Source of the DNA: an uncultured Lachnospira sp.
GTDB taxonomy: Bacteria > Bacillota > Clostridia > Lachnospirales > Lachnospiraceae
Assembly (NCBI GenBank): GCA_946186125.1
Contig: CAMHLZ010000030.1
Span: 1-41,490, forward strand
DNA length: 41,490 nt
Direction of reading: 5' to 3'
Shown here piece by piece: positions 34,227-41,490 of this stretch (within the stretch, counting starts at the first letter, position 1; the number at the start of each line of letters is the position of its first letter). The position numbers were made by a program, and so were the translations under genes. Below the pieces are notes generated by a model that worked only from the letters and a program-made list of their open reading frames with translations, ran no database searches and was not told the origin of the DNA.

Positions 34227-34293
34227 GCAAATTGTGGCGCATGCGACACAATTTGCCGTGTGAAAAATCATATACCAATATGATTTTTCACAC
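34227..34293. repeat. Two-hairpin repeat element, copy 2
   Basis: Hairpin B is GCAAATTGTG / CACAATTTGC around the near-palindrome gCGCATGCGa (34227-34256). Hairpin A is a perfect 16-bp inverted repeat, GTGTGAAAAATCATAT / ATATGATTTTTCACAC, with an ACCA loop (34258-34293). It matches copy 1 at 25182-25243 in order and orientation. It contains the stop codon and last codons of the hydrolase gene. Confidence 0.8.
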
Positions 34294-34849
34294 TATATTC
34301 CTGCGTTTTTTTTATTACTTCGTGTAAGATTGTTAGATTTTTATCTATATTTTCTGATTCTAAAGAATGGTTGCATCCCTCATAAGAATACAATTTGATT
34401 CCCTGGTCTAAAGCTATTTTTTTCACATTATCCACATCCGACCACGGATCACTTTCACCGATAAACGCAATTACTTCATGCTGATTATATGAAAATGTTT
34501 CCTCAAGCGGAGTGTACCACACCTGTTTTGCATTTATCTTGTGCTCATATACATACTTTGCCAAAGCTACCGTACCTATACTCTTTCCAACAAAAATTAC
34601 TTTGTCATATTTCGCAAAATTAATTTCTGCCAGCTGCTCCTCGGCCTGTAATGAAGCTATTCCTGCTGCCTTTTTTATCATTACTTTATCGCCTTTTATC
34701 TTTCCCGGCATATCACTGAATATGATATTTATTACTTCATATCCCATGCCCTGTAGTAATTTTGCGGCATAATATAATAGTGGCTTGTCCTTGTGATATC
34801 CGATACCCGGAAAAATCACTGCCAGTCTTTTTTCTGATTCATTTTTCAT
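34268..34849 (-). CDS. Small alpha/beta hydrolase family protein
   Basis: A 193-residue protein with an alpha/beta hydrolase pattern: nucleophile elbow VGKSIGT (Ser near 88), acidic residues in FIGESDPWSD near 136-142, and the His in EGCNHSLE near 158. This is the order Ser-Asp-His expected for a triad. The substrate is unknown. Its ATG overlaps the upstream ArsC-like stop as ATGA. The last seven or so codons and the TGA lie within the two-hairpin repeat, so the natural C-terminus may have been replaced when the repeat arrived. Confidence 0.8.
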   Translation of the reverse strand: MKNESEKRLAVIFPGIGYHKDKPLLYYAAKLLQGMGYEVINIIFSDMPGKIKGDKVMIKKAAGIASLQAEEQLAEINFAKYDKVIFVGKSIGTVALAKYVYEHKINAKQVWYTPLEETFSYNQHEVIAFIGESDPWSDVDNVKKIALDQGIKLYSYEGCNHSLESENIDKNLTILHEVIKKTQEYSVKNHIGI

Positions 34850-35199
34850 AGCAGTTCTTTCTCCCATTCCGCTTCCTTAAATCCGGTAAGTACTGTCCGG
34901 TCTGTAATTAGTAATGGCCGTTTTACAAGCATTCCATCCGTCGCTAACAGTTTTATCTGTTCGTCTTCACTCATATCCGGAAGCTTTTTTGATAATTGCA
35001 TCTCTCTGTAAATCATTCCACTAGTGTTAAAGAATCTCTTTAAAGGTAAACCACTTTTTTCATATAGTTTTCTAATCTCTGTCTCATCAGGATTATTTTC
35101 TTTGATGTCAGTCATTTCATATTTAACCTTATTATCATCTAGCCATTTAAGAGCCTTTTTACAAGTTGAGCACTTGTTGTAGCAATATACTTTTATCAT
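34846..35199 (-). CDS. ArsC/Spx/MgsR family thioredoxin-fold protein
   Basis: A 117-residue protein starting MIKVYCYNKCSTCKKALKWL, with a CxxC motif (Cys10, Cys13). The RPLLITDRTVLTGF segment with its conserved Arg is typical of YffB/Spx-like members. It could be an arsenate reductase-like oxidoreductase or a redox regulator of RNA polymerase; sequence alone does not settle which. The ATG at 35199 has TTGGAGG 6 bases upstream, which is better than the longer frame to 35247. Confidence 0.9.
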   Translation of the reverse strand: MIKVYCYNKCSTCKKALKWLDDNKVKYEMTDIKENNPDETEIRKLYEKSGLPLKRFFNTSGMIYREMQLSKKLPDMSEDEQIKLLATDGMLVKRPLLITDRTVLTGFKEAEWEKELL

Positions 35200-35215
35200 T
35201 TTTTTCCTCCAATTT

Positions 35216-35719
35216 TTATTTACAATTTTTTCTCCACGTAGACTCACTACACATTGAATCCCACAAATCTTTATTTTTCTCTAAGTTGTTCATATCTGTG
35301 AAAAAGCTGAGTAAATGAAGAAACTTTCCATTGATAAGTATTGAATATGTTTCTCCGTACATATTCACTCCCTTGTCGGTGAATGTGTATTTTACACCCT
35401 GTAAATTTTTTCCATCTATTGTTTTATTCACAAATCCATCAAATGAATAATTATATTTTTTAAGGTCACTTTTTACCTTACTCTCTAATTTGTTTTGATC
35501 TTCCATTGAACCAAAGATTTTTGAACTGAAGCTTAACGGATGACAACCTGTCTGAATCTTACAATCTCCATCAGGACTTACAATCACCTCTGCCGGCTCA
35601 TAGTCTATATATAAATATTCCTTATTTCTTTGATGTGGAATATGTATATATTCCTCCGGAAAGACAAATTTTAAAAATGCACTTGCCGATATGTAACATC
35701 TGTTTTTTTGTTCACCCAT
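35216..35719 (-). CDS. Hypothetical protein
   Basis: A 167-residue protein not recognised. It has no signal peptide or membrane helix. The pattern of alternating strands (YLYIDYEPAEVIVSP, GFVNKTIDGKNLQGVKYTFTDKG, ETYSILINGKFLHLLSFFT) suggests an alpha/beta or PsbP/DcrB-like fold, but this is a guess. It starts with an ATG that overlaps the tail of the PadR relic, with GAGGTAA upstream, and is followed 16 bases later by the ArsC-like gene. It probably once was co-transcribed with the PadR gene. Confidence 0.65.
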   Translation of the reverse strand: MGEQKNRCYISASAFLKFVFPEEYIHIPHQRNKEYLYIDYEPAEVIVSPDGDCKIQTGCHPLSFSSKIFGSMEDQNKLESKVKSDLKKYNYSFDGFVNKTIDGKNLQGVKYTFTDKGVNMYGETYSILINGKFLHLLSFFTDMNNLEKNKDLWDSMCSESTWRKNCK

Positions 35720-35902
35720 TTTTATTACCTCGTTTTTCTAATTTTTCTTCATTTCTTTTTCTAAGTTCTATTTTATCCATATTATCAAAATTTTCAAGCA
35801 TAATCATATCCTGCTTTTCACAATTCACATTCTTATAATATCTTCCGTGTAAAATATATAATATATTTGCTCTGTGAGCGTTATATATTTTTCTCTGGCC
35901 AT
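35712..35902 (-). pseudogene. PadR family regulator relic
   Basis: From an ATG at 35902 the first 16 residues, MAREKYITLTEQIYYI, are a clear PadR N-terminus (family consensus MAREKxxTLTEQMFYIL). The frame then diverges and stops at 35825. Another frame continues with a charged helix (ELRKRNEEKLEKRGNKNG) and ends at 35712. Full PadR proteins have 105-180 residues, so most of the winged helix is missing. The operator-like palindrome upstream remains. Confidence 0.7.
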
Positions 35903-35929
35903 TTTAAATATCTCACTTTTTTACATAAT

Positions 35930-35965
35930 ATATCGAATATCGATATTATTATCAATATTCGATAT
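35930..35965. promoter_or_regulatory. PadR-type operator palindrome
   Basis: ATATCGAATATCGAT and ATCAATATTCGATAT are 15-bp inverted arms (one mismatch) around ATTATT. It lies between the PadR relic and the divergent NSS transporter, 28 bases upstream of the relic's ATG. ATCGATAT-like dyads are usual autoregulatory sites of PadR proteins. Confidence 0.7.
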
Positions 35966-35998
35966 TGTAAACATAAAATAACCGCTTTTTATTGATTT

Positions 35999-36027
35999 TT
36001 GACACTATTGTGGTAAACTATTAAAGT
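35999..36027 (+). promoter_or_regulatory. Promoter of the NSS transporter
   Basis: TTGACA (35999-36004), a 17-bp spacer and TAAAGT (36022-36027) precede the transporter start by 43 bases. The -35 is perfect and the -10 is weak. Confidence 0.5.
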
Positions 36028-36070
36028 ATAACTATTTATTTAAAATATGAAATCGAAACGGAGGATTATT

Positions 36071-37618
36071 ATGATTAGTGAAAAACGTGGAAGCTGGGGC
36101 TCCCGCTCCCAGTTTATCCTGGCTTCTGTCGGTTCGGCAGTAGGCTTAGGCAACGCCTGGCGTTTTCCGGGGCTTGCAGCAAAACATGGCGGTGGAGCAT
36201 TTTTACTTGCTTACCTTTTAGCAATGCTGGCTATAGGTATACCTTTTCTAATGATGGAGATTTCAATCGGACGTAAGATGCATTGTGGTGTACCGGGTGC
36301 ACTTAAAGGTATCAGAAAACATACGGAACCTATAGGCTGGTTCGCAGTATCGAATGCATTTGTAATCTCAGTGTATTATGCAGTGGTATTTGCATGGGTT
36401 ATTCTGATGACATTTGCAAGCTTTAAATTCGCTAATATAACCGGCAATACTGAAAAAGCTTCGGGTATTTGGGCAGATTTAATCAAAACAACAGGAACTA
36501 CATCCGGGTATAATACCATTTCGCTGCCGGTACTTGGATGCCTTATAATAGCCTGGGTTTTAATATACGCATGTATAAGAAATGGTACCGGAACGGTGGG
36601 AAAGGTCGTAAAATATACAGTATTTCTTCCAATCTTGTGCCTTGTAATTCTCGCTGTAAAAGGAATTGTGATGCCAAATGCAATAGCTGGAATTGCAAAA
36701 TTCTTTATTCCGGATTTCTCTTCCCTGGGAAGTGCAGATCTTTGGATTGATGCAATCGGTCAGGTATTTTACTCACTTTCGATTATGATGGCAATTATGG
36801 TTGCATACGGTTCCTTCCTGTCAGAAGATGCCAATGTTGCTAAAGATTCCATTATCATTGCATTTTCAGATTTTGCCATAAGTATTCTTTCCGGTATCGT
36901 ACTTTTTACGACGATGAGTGGAACCGGTCAGCTTAACAATATGACAGATTCCGGTATCGGAACTGCATTTATTGTATACCCTCAGTCTATCGTTTTGTTG
37001 ACTGATAGTGGTATGGCTAATACAATATTTGCTTTTGTTTTTTATTTCTGCCTGTGCACGCTTGCAATTGATAGTGCATTTTCTATTATTGAAGGCGTAT
37101 CGACCGCACTCTCAGACAAATTTAATCTGTCACATAAAAAAACTACTTTTTATTGTTGTATTGTTGCCAGTATTCTTTCTCTCTGGTTTACTACCGGTGG
37201 AGGGCTCGCATGGCTGGATATTGTTGATCATTGGTGTAATGCATACAGTCTGATTCTGGTAGGTATCCTTGAAGCTGTTACCATCGGCTGGCTTTTCAAT
37301 CCGCTTAAGGTCTTGAAAGAAGTAAACCGCAATACGGTTGGTTTCAAAATGCCTGCATGGTGGTTTATGATTTCAATTAAAATTCTTTCACCGCTTGCGC
37401 TTACCTGTTTCTTTATCTGGAATCTTGTATCACTTATTAAAACCGGCGGTATTTACGGTGCAGAAAGCAATTATTCTCTATCTTCAAACATAATCGGTGG
37501 ATGGATAATCATGGCTCTTTGTATAATAAGTGGATTTATAGTAAAACTTGTTGAAAAGTCTTTAGCAAAGAAAGGCTATACGCCGGATGAAAATATCTGG
37601 GAAGACACGGAAGATTAA
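36071..37618 (+). CDS. Sodium-dependent transporter, NSS (SNF/LeuT) family
   Basis: A 515-residue membrane protein with about eleven or twelve helices. TM1 carries the LeuT-like unwound motif SVGSAVGLGNAWRFPGLAAKHGGGAFLLAYL; TM6 has FYSLSIMMAIMVAYGSF. These residues form the Na+ and amino acid sites in known relatives, which import amino acids such as tryptophan, leucine or alanine. The substrate is not predictable here. The ATG at 36071 has ACGGAGG 6 bases before it; an upstream ATG at 36047 lacks one. Confidence 0.95.
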   Translation: MISEKRGSWGSRSQFILASVGSAVGLGNAWRFPGLAAKHGGGAFLLAYLLAMLAIGIPFLMMEISIGRKMHCGVPGALKGIRKHTEPIGWFAVSNAFVISVYYAVVFAWVILMTFASFKFANITGNTEKASGIWADLIKTTGTTSGYNTISLPVLGCLIIAWVLIYACIRNGTGTVGKVVKYTVFLPILCLVILAVKGIVMPNAIAGIAKFFIPDFSSLGSADLWIDAIGQVFYSLSIMMAIMVAYGSFLSEDANVAKDSIIIAFSDFAISILSGIVLFTTMSGTGQLNNMTDSGIGTAFIVYPQSIVLLTDSGMANTIFAFVFYFCLCTLAIDSAFSIIEGVSTALSDKFNLSHKKTTFYCCIVASILSLWFTTGGGLAWLDIVDHWCNAYSLILVGILEAVTIGWLFNPLKVLKEVNRNTVGFKMPAWWFMISIKILSPLALTCFFIWNLVSLIKTGGIYGAESNYSLSSNIIGGWIIMALCIISGFIVKLVEKSLAKKGYTPDENIWEDTED

Positions 37619-37622
37619 ACTA

Positions 37623-37659
37623 AAGACTGCTGCCTGTCTGATTAACAGGTGGCAGTCTT
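37623..37659 (+). terminator. Hairpin terminator after the NSS transporter
   Basis: AAGACTGC...CCTGT pairs with ACAGG...GCAGTCTT, with a TG/TG internal loop and a 7-base hairpin loop. The following T-run is weak (AAATTTTATT). Confidence 0.7.
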
Positions 37660-37667
37660 AAATTTTA

Positions 37668-37811
37668 TTAATTTACTTCCACAGCTATTCCATTTTCATT
37701 TGCATACTCATATGCGTATGAGTTTTCACTACATATTATTTTAAGCTCAGGACATTCATTTAACACAGCATATCCCATATCTGAAACGCTATCCGGGATT
37801 GCTATACTCTT
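37668..37811 (-). pseudogene. C-terminal remnant of a BspA-type leucine-rich repeat protein
   Basis: On the minus strand one frame reads SIAIPDSVSDMGYAVLNECPELKIIC and then AYEYANENGIAVEVN before a TAA at 37668-37670. IPDSVxxxGxxxxxxCxxLxxI and the AYxYAxENGI ending are the signature of LRR_5 surface proteins. Upstream the frame stops after about 48 codons with no start. The rest of the gene is gone. Confidence 0.7.
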
Positions 37812-37819
37812 ATTTTATT

Positions 37820-38290
37820 TCACCTTTTTCTATCATCGACAACAGAATGTATTATTTCTTCCGGCATATCTTTTAAAATATCATTATAAATTTGAGGATA
37901 AATCTTGTAATCGGATAATTTATCAATACTTATCCATTCTAATCCTTCTTCAGCAAAATCTATCACCCTATTACTTGCAATCTGCTGTTCTCCAATATCT
38001 TTCATAAGATAATAAAATGCCAGTTCATGATGCACCCCTTCTTCTGATTCAAAATAGACCTCTTGTACAAGAACTAATCTGTCTATTTCGACTTTTAATC
38101 CACTCTCTTCATATACTTCACGGATTGCTGCATCTGCTGATGTCTCTCCAATTTTCACAGCTCCTCCAATAGCATAATAGTATTTTCTTTTTTCGTCATG
38201 CACCATCAATACTTTTCCGTCTTTTATTATAATTGCAGTACCTCTGAATCTAAATTGTCCGGCTTCTGTCTTAAATCCTATATCATACAT
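37820..38290 (-). CDS. Nudix hydrolase
   Basis: A 156-residue protein with a complete Nudix box (GX5EX7REUXEEXGU) in GGAVKIGETSADAAIREVYEESGL, near residues 42-65. The family cleaves nucleoside diphosphates linked to another group with Mg2+; this one's substrate is unknown. Its ATG lies 13 bases inside the preceding Nudix gene, so the two are coupled. It is not closely similar to its neighbour by eye, so this is probably not a recent duplication. Confidence 0.92.
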   Translation of the reverse strand: MYDIGFKTEAGQFRFRGTAIIIKDGKVLMVHDEKRKYYYAIGGAVKIGETSADAAIREVYEESGLKVEIDRLVLVQEVYFESEEGVHHELAFYYLMKDIGEQQIASNRVIDFAEEGLEWISIDKLSDYKIYPQIYNDILKDMPEEIIHSVVDDRKR

Positions 38291-38811
38291 GAATTTTCTC
38301 CTATTACCTCTTTTGCATATTTTAATATTGGTAACTCTCTGTTTGCAACGAGTCTTCCCAATCTTGTCTCTGAACGCTTCTCATATTCTTTCACTGCTTC
38401 ATCAAATTTAAGTTTTAGAGTTGATAAATTAAAATCTTCTATCTCTTCTTTAGTCAGCTGCTTTTCTCCAAAGTCTGTTATTCTACATAGAAAATAGTTA
38501 TTTATGTTATGACGGTGAATCAAATTGTAATAATCACTTACCACCCCCAGCTTACAAATGATCTCCACACTGACTCCTAACTCTTCTTTTAGCTCTCTTT
38601 TAATAGCCGATTTTAATTCTTCCCCCGTTTCCACACCTCCTCCTGCTGTTTCAATAAGTATTGCTTTCCCAAAATCATCATTCCGTTTTGCTCTGACAAA
38701 GTAAAAATATCCTTCATCGTCAAACACTATTGCTCTCGCTATTTGTCTGTCATGATCTATGTATTCTAAGCTCCACTCGTTATCTTCCAAATTTATTAAT
38801 AATTCTTTCAT
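38278..38811 (-). CDS. Nudix hydrolase
   Basis: A 177-residue protein with a Nudix box GGGVETGEELKSAIKRELKEELGV near residues 58-81. The N-terminal domain (EWSLEYIDHDRQIARAIVFDDEGYFYFVRAKRND) and C-terminal helical part (LGRLVANRELPILKYAKEVIG) are extra to the core. The ATG at 38811 follows AGGAG by 5 bases; the frame remains open 17 codons further up without a site. It overlaps the downstream Nudix gene. Confidence 0.92.
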   Translation of the reverse strand: MKELLINLEDNEWSLEYIDHDRQIARAIVFDDEGYFYFVRAKRNDDFGKAILIETAGGGVETGEELKSAIKRELKEELGVSVEIICKLGVVSDYYNLIHRHNINNYFLCRITDFGEKQLTKEEIEDFNLSTLKLKFDEAVKEYEKRSETRLGRLVANRELPILKYAKEVIGENSCMI

Positions 38812-38840
38812 ATTTACTCCTATCATTCTCAAACATAATA

Positions 38841-38870
38841 ACGGTGCGTTGAGTTTTTTCAACGCACCGT
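38841..38870. terminator. Hairpin terminator between cellulase and Nudix genes
   Basis: ACGGTGCGTTGA pairs perfectly with TCAACGCACCGT around a 6-base T loop, 5 bases after the GH5 stop. T-rich sequence follows on the plus side; on the minus strand the tail is TTATTATG. Confidence 0.8.
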
Positions 38871-38875
38871 AGTTT

Positions 38876-41440
38876 TTATTTTACTACTTTGTATGAAGAA
38901 ATTGTCTTACTTACAACTTTCTTAGTATTTACATCCTTTACATATGCATATAAAATGTAGTTTCCTGCCTTTAAAGTTTTCCATACCAATGTATTCTTTG
39001 ATTTGAATTCACCGGAATACACTATCTTTGTTGTTCCGGTCTTTTTGAATGCAAATCTGTAAGTATAATCTCCGCTTCCGCCATTTGCTTTAACAGTAAG
39101 TGTTATCTTTTTATTTACATAAGCTTTTCCGCTCTTCTTTGATGTCTCAAATGAGCTTATCTTTAACCTGCTGTTTACTACAAATTTCTTTAATTCTTTG
39201 CTTACTACTGTACCGCTATTATCTTTTACAGAAACAATAATGTTATATGTTCCCGCTTTTGTAAGCTTCCATGTTGCTTTATTTGATGTACTGTAGTTCT
39301 TTATAGTATGTTCTTTATCAGACTTCACTACAAATTTGTACTTAAGTGTTCCTGTACCACCTTTTGCACTAGCTTTTAATGTTACTGAATCTCCAACACT
39401 AACTTTACCGCTTTTACCTGAAATTTCTACATCTTTTATTTCAAGTTTTTTAGTTGTTTCTTCCTGCTTTGTTGTTGTCTCAGCCTGCTTTGTTGTTGTC
39501 TCAGCCTGCTTTGTTGTCGTTTCTACCGGTTTTGTTGTTGTCTCAGCCTGCTTTGTTGTTGTCTCAGCCTGCTTTGTTGTTGTTTCAGCCTGCTTTGTTG
39601 TTGTTTCAGCCTGCTTTGTTGTTGTTTCAGCCTGCTTTGTCGTTGTTTCTTCCTGTTTGGTCGTTGTCTCTTCTTCTTGTTTTTTTACCAGTTTTTTCTG
39701 AAATAGATTATACAATTTTTCATTTCGTTTATCTATGCTACAATATTCTTCCTGACGATTTTGATATAATCCCCAGTTCTGGTCATGGTAATCATGATAA
39801 CTGAATCCTAAATGATATTTTTCAAAAAGATCCAACATATCTGAAACCCATTGGATTGCATTGTTTTCAGAATTAATTGTGGTGCAGGATGCTCCCACTT
39901 CTCCTACGTACATTGGCACATTGTTATCAATTCCAAACTGTCTGAATATACTCAGATAATAATCAAGATAATCTTTATTTAACGGATACAGTCTTTCTGC
40001 CTTTTTTGCCTGAATACCAGGATTAACCGTAGCAGTATTATCACAATCTATAAATTTAACATATGCACTAACCTTATATGAATAACCAGTTTTCATCACA
40101 AAGTTAATCATATCGCTCTTATATAACCTGTACGCTCCATTCTTTAAGCCGCTGATTTTTATACAGCCATTCTGGAAGTGTCCTTCTGCTGCATCATAAC
40201 CATGACTGCCTCCGGTTTTATCGATATCCCATCCGCTAAACCCTGCTTTAGGATTTGAAAAATGATACACATTAACATCTCTTACATACTTACCATTTTC
40301 ATCATATTCGCTTACAACAACATCATCCACCAGAATGGAACCATTCTCCCCATGACCTGCAGTACGCAGTGTCCAATAGCCGTAATTGAAATTTCCTTCA
40401 TTTTTGCAAAGACCTGTTTCAATATTCTGCCATGAATCTGATGAAGGATCATATGTTGTCGCAACATCATAATAATCTTTTTTTTCAACTTTACCACCTC
40501 TCGGTATCGCAGTGGCATCCGTGTAGACATAATCAGGCTCATATGAACCATAATCCAGCCCTGTATGAGTTAATGCTCCCGGCTCATAATAATGAAATTC
40601 ATAAACCGTATTACTATCATTGATTATTCTGAACGAACCGGTATCGCCCCAGACATAACTTGCCGTAGATGTAAATTTTCCGCTGGTATCTGAGTAATAC
40701 ACTGTACCATACGGACGTTCTACAAATAAAATGTGGTTATCTCCCTGAGAACGAATTGCATCTTTTAATTCTTCAATATAATCATAGTACTGATCCAAAC
40801 AATAAGAATCCTCGTACTTTGTATCATTATATCCCTTAAGCATGAAGGGCTCATTTAACAGTCCATATCCCAACACTGCCTTATTATCTTTATATCTTCT
40901 TGAAATTTCTTTCCACAATTCTTTACATCGCTTCATATTATCTGCCTGCGGATTCCATAAATATGCACTACTCGTGTTCATGAAACCACCAGCCGGCACA
41001 TGCATATTAATCAGGACTTTCATATCATATTTATCCGCCCATGCAATGTTTTGCGAAAGCCATTCAAAACCATCCTCTTTGTAGTTATAGTTATTGTCTT
41101 TGTCTTCAAAAAGATTGACATTGATATAATATCTTACACCATTAAACCCTAATTCTGACAATTCCTTGTAACTTTCCTCAGTGGCATAAGATTTAACCGG
41201 TTTAGTGGGATTATCCCATACTTTATTACCCATGCCCATACTTTTAATGACATATTCTTTACCGTTCTCGTCATACAATTTGTCTCCATCCACGTGAATC
41301 ATGCCATGGGTATCCCCTGAAACAGTGGTGTCGGCCAACGCCTCCACCCTTTGACTAAATTGATAGTCGCAATGACTTCCTCCGACTGCCACGGCAACAC
41401 CCAATACCAGGGCAGCAATTCTTTTCAATTTTTTCTTCAT
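38876..41440 (-). CDS. Secreted modular GH5 cellulase/endoglucanase
   Basis: 854 residues from the ATG at 41440. A signal peptide (AALVLGVAVAVGG, cut possibly after VEALA at 36) precedes a GH5 barrel: acid/base Glu197 in GYGLLNEPF, the EFHYYEP strand near 281-287 and nucleophile Glu514 in YVGEVGAS. Between the last two lies an extra block of about 170 residues with a carbohydrate-binding beta-sandwich look (GSILVDDVVVSEYDENGKY, FSGWDID, GAYRLYK). A linker of ten ETTTKQA-type heptads (591-660) leads to two Ig-like C-terminal domains (about 668-765, 766-854). It probably attacks beta-glucan or mannan outside the cell. Confidence 0.92.
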   Translation of the reverse strand: MKKKLKRIAALVLGVAVAVGGSHCDYQFSQRVEALADTTVSGDTHGMIHVDGDKLYDENGKEYVIKSMGMGNKVWDNPTKPVKSYATEESYKELSELGFNGVRYYINVNLFEDKDNNYNYKEDGFEWLSQNIAWADKYDMKVLINMHVPAGGFMNTSSAYLWNPQADNMKRCKELWKEISRRYKDNKAVLGYGLLNEPFMLKGYNDTKYEDSYCLDQYYDYIEELKDAIRSQGDNHILFVERPYGTVYYSDTSGKFTSTASYVWGDTGSFRIINDSNTVYEFHYYEPGALTHTGLDYGSYEPDYVYTDATAIPRGGKVEKKDYYDVATTYDPSSDSWQNIETGLCKNEGNFNYGYWTLRTAGHGENGSILVDDVVVSEYDENGKYVRDVNVYHFSNPKAGFSGWDIDKTGGSHGYDAAEGHFQNGCIKISGLKNGAYRLYKSDMINFVMKTGYSYKVSAYVKFIDCDNTATVNPGIQAKKAERLYPLNKDYLDYYLSIFRQFGIDNNVPMYVGEVGASCTTINSENNAIQWVSDMLDLFEKYHLGFSYHDYHDQNWGLYQNRQEEYCSIDKRNEKLYNLFQKKLVKKQEEETTTKQEETTTKQAETTTKQAETTTKQAETTTKQAETTTKQAETTTKPVETTTKQAETTTKQAETTTKQEETTKKLEIKDVEISGKSGKVSVGDSVTLKASAKGGTGTLKYKFVVKSDKEHTIKNYSTSNKATWKLTKAGTYNIIVSVKDNSGTVVSKELKKFVVNSRLKISSFETSKKSGKAYVNKKITLTVKANGGSGDYTYRFAFKKTGTTKIVYSGEFKSKNTLVWKTLKAGNYILYAYVKDVNTKKVVSKTISSYKVVK
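39461..39670 (-). repeat. 21-bp tandem repeat encoding the ETTTKQA linker
   Basis: Ten consecutive 21-bp units encode the heptads ETTTKQE, ETTTKQA (several) and ETTTKPV. Several adjacent units are identical or nearly so at the DNA level, which makes copy number likely to vary between strains. Confidence 0.92.
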
Positions 41441-41451
41441 AGTTATAATCC

Positions 41452-41468
41452 GCCTTTCTGCGAAAGGC
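41452..41468 (-). promoter_or_regulatory. Hairpin overlapping the ribosome binding site of the GH5 gene
   Basis: GCCTTTC and GAAAGGC form a perfect 7-bp stem with a 3-base loop. On the minus strand the 3' arm includes the AAAGG part of the AAAGGCGG ribosome site for the ATG at 41440, so it could hide it. The leader runs off the window at 41490, so a larger riboswitch cannot be judged. Confidence 0.5.
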
Positions 41469-41490
41469 ACCAATGTGTCATGAAACATGT

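Noticed and set aside
34073-34293. CRISPR array or origin-like repeat cluster
   Set aside because: The repeats are inverted, not evenly spaced direct repeats with unique spacers, and there are no cas genes or DnaA-box cluster.
37820-38811. Recent tandem duplication of Nudix genes
   Set aside because: Beyond the Nudix box the two proteins differ in length and in both flanking regions.
39336-39804. Long plus-strand open frames opposite the cellulase linker
   Set aside because: They are antisense to the 21-bp tandem repeat, which leaves several frames open by chance; no ribosome site or plausible protein.

Overview
The window is AT-rich, with strong AGGAGG-type ribosome binding sites, frequent GTG/TTG starts and intrinsic terminators. 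Gene content (HD-GYP proteins, GH5 cellulase with a Thr-rich linker, NSS transporter, MetNIQ, polysaccharide deacetylase with Ig-like domains, DUF4080 radical SAM protein) points to a low-GC, anaerobic gut-type Firmicute, most likely a Lachnospiraceae relative of Roseburia, Eubacterium or Butyrivibrio. This is an inference from gene content; there is no rRNA or other marker here to fix the genus. No rRNA, tRNA or CRISPR array was seen.

Layout. 1-2163 (minus): trigger factor (cut by the window edge), a lipoprotein and a DJ-1/PfpI protein. 2321-4040 (plus): a CYTH protein and an AraC regulator. 4068-11604 (minus): a sulfur amino acid block with cysE, yitJ-type homocysteine methyltransferase/MTHFR, an HD-GYP phosphodiesterase, metY, an aminotransferase with a fused XRE DNA-binding domain, and thrH. 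11758-13580 (plus): DUF202 protein and secreted polysaccharide deacetylase. 13625-17275 (minus): a very large membrane sensor with beta-propeller and HD-GYP output. 17404-20813 (minus): a MacAB-type export operon with its own promoter and operator. 20972-24412 (minus): a three-gene overlapping operon (radical SAM, LPG-synthase-like flippase, unknown membrane protein). 24490-26574 (minus): KtrAB-type potassium uptake. 26722-28259 (plus): a broken 7TM/HD-GYP gene. 28274-33938 (minus): metNIQ, opine dehydrogenase, aminotransferase and Asp/Glu racemase in one apparent operon; the dehydrogenase and aminotransferase are broken. 34073-34293: a dense run of palindromic elements. 34268-35902 (minus): alpha/beta hydrolase, ArsC/Spx-like protein, unknown protein and a PadR relic. 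36071-37618 (plus): Na+-dependent NSS transporter. 37668-41440 (minus): LRR relic, two Nudix genes and a modular GH5 cellulase.

The most interesting part is 26.7-36 kb. Several genes there carry internal in-gene losses. One gene is split by a 160-bp MITE-like element flanked by TA, and removing the element restores the reading frame exactly. The same terminal repeat (GTATAGTCGTTTT) recurs in a perfect 54-bp palindrome at 34098-34151. Next to that lies a two-hairpin repeat whose second copy sits between trkH and trkA. The metNIQ-opine dehydrogenase-aminotransferase-racemase cluster looks like a decaying but coherent opine or D-amino-acid utilisation pathway. A second theme is self-regulation: the XRE-aminotransferase fusion has four GTTCAA half-sites upstream, including a perfect 13-bp-arm palindrome, and the PadR relic retains an almost perfect operator.
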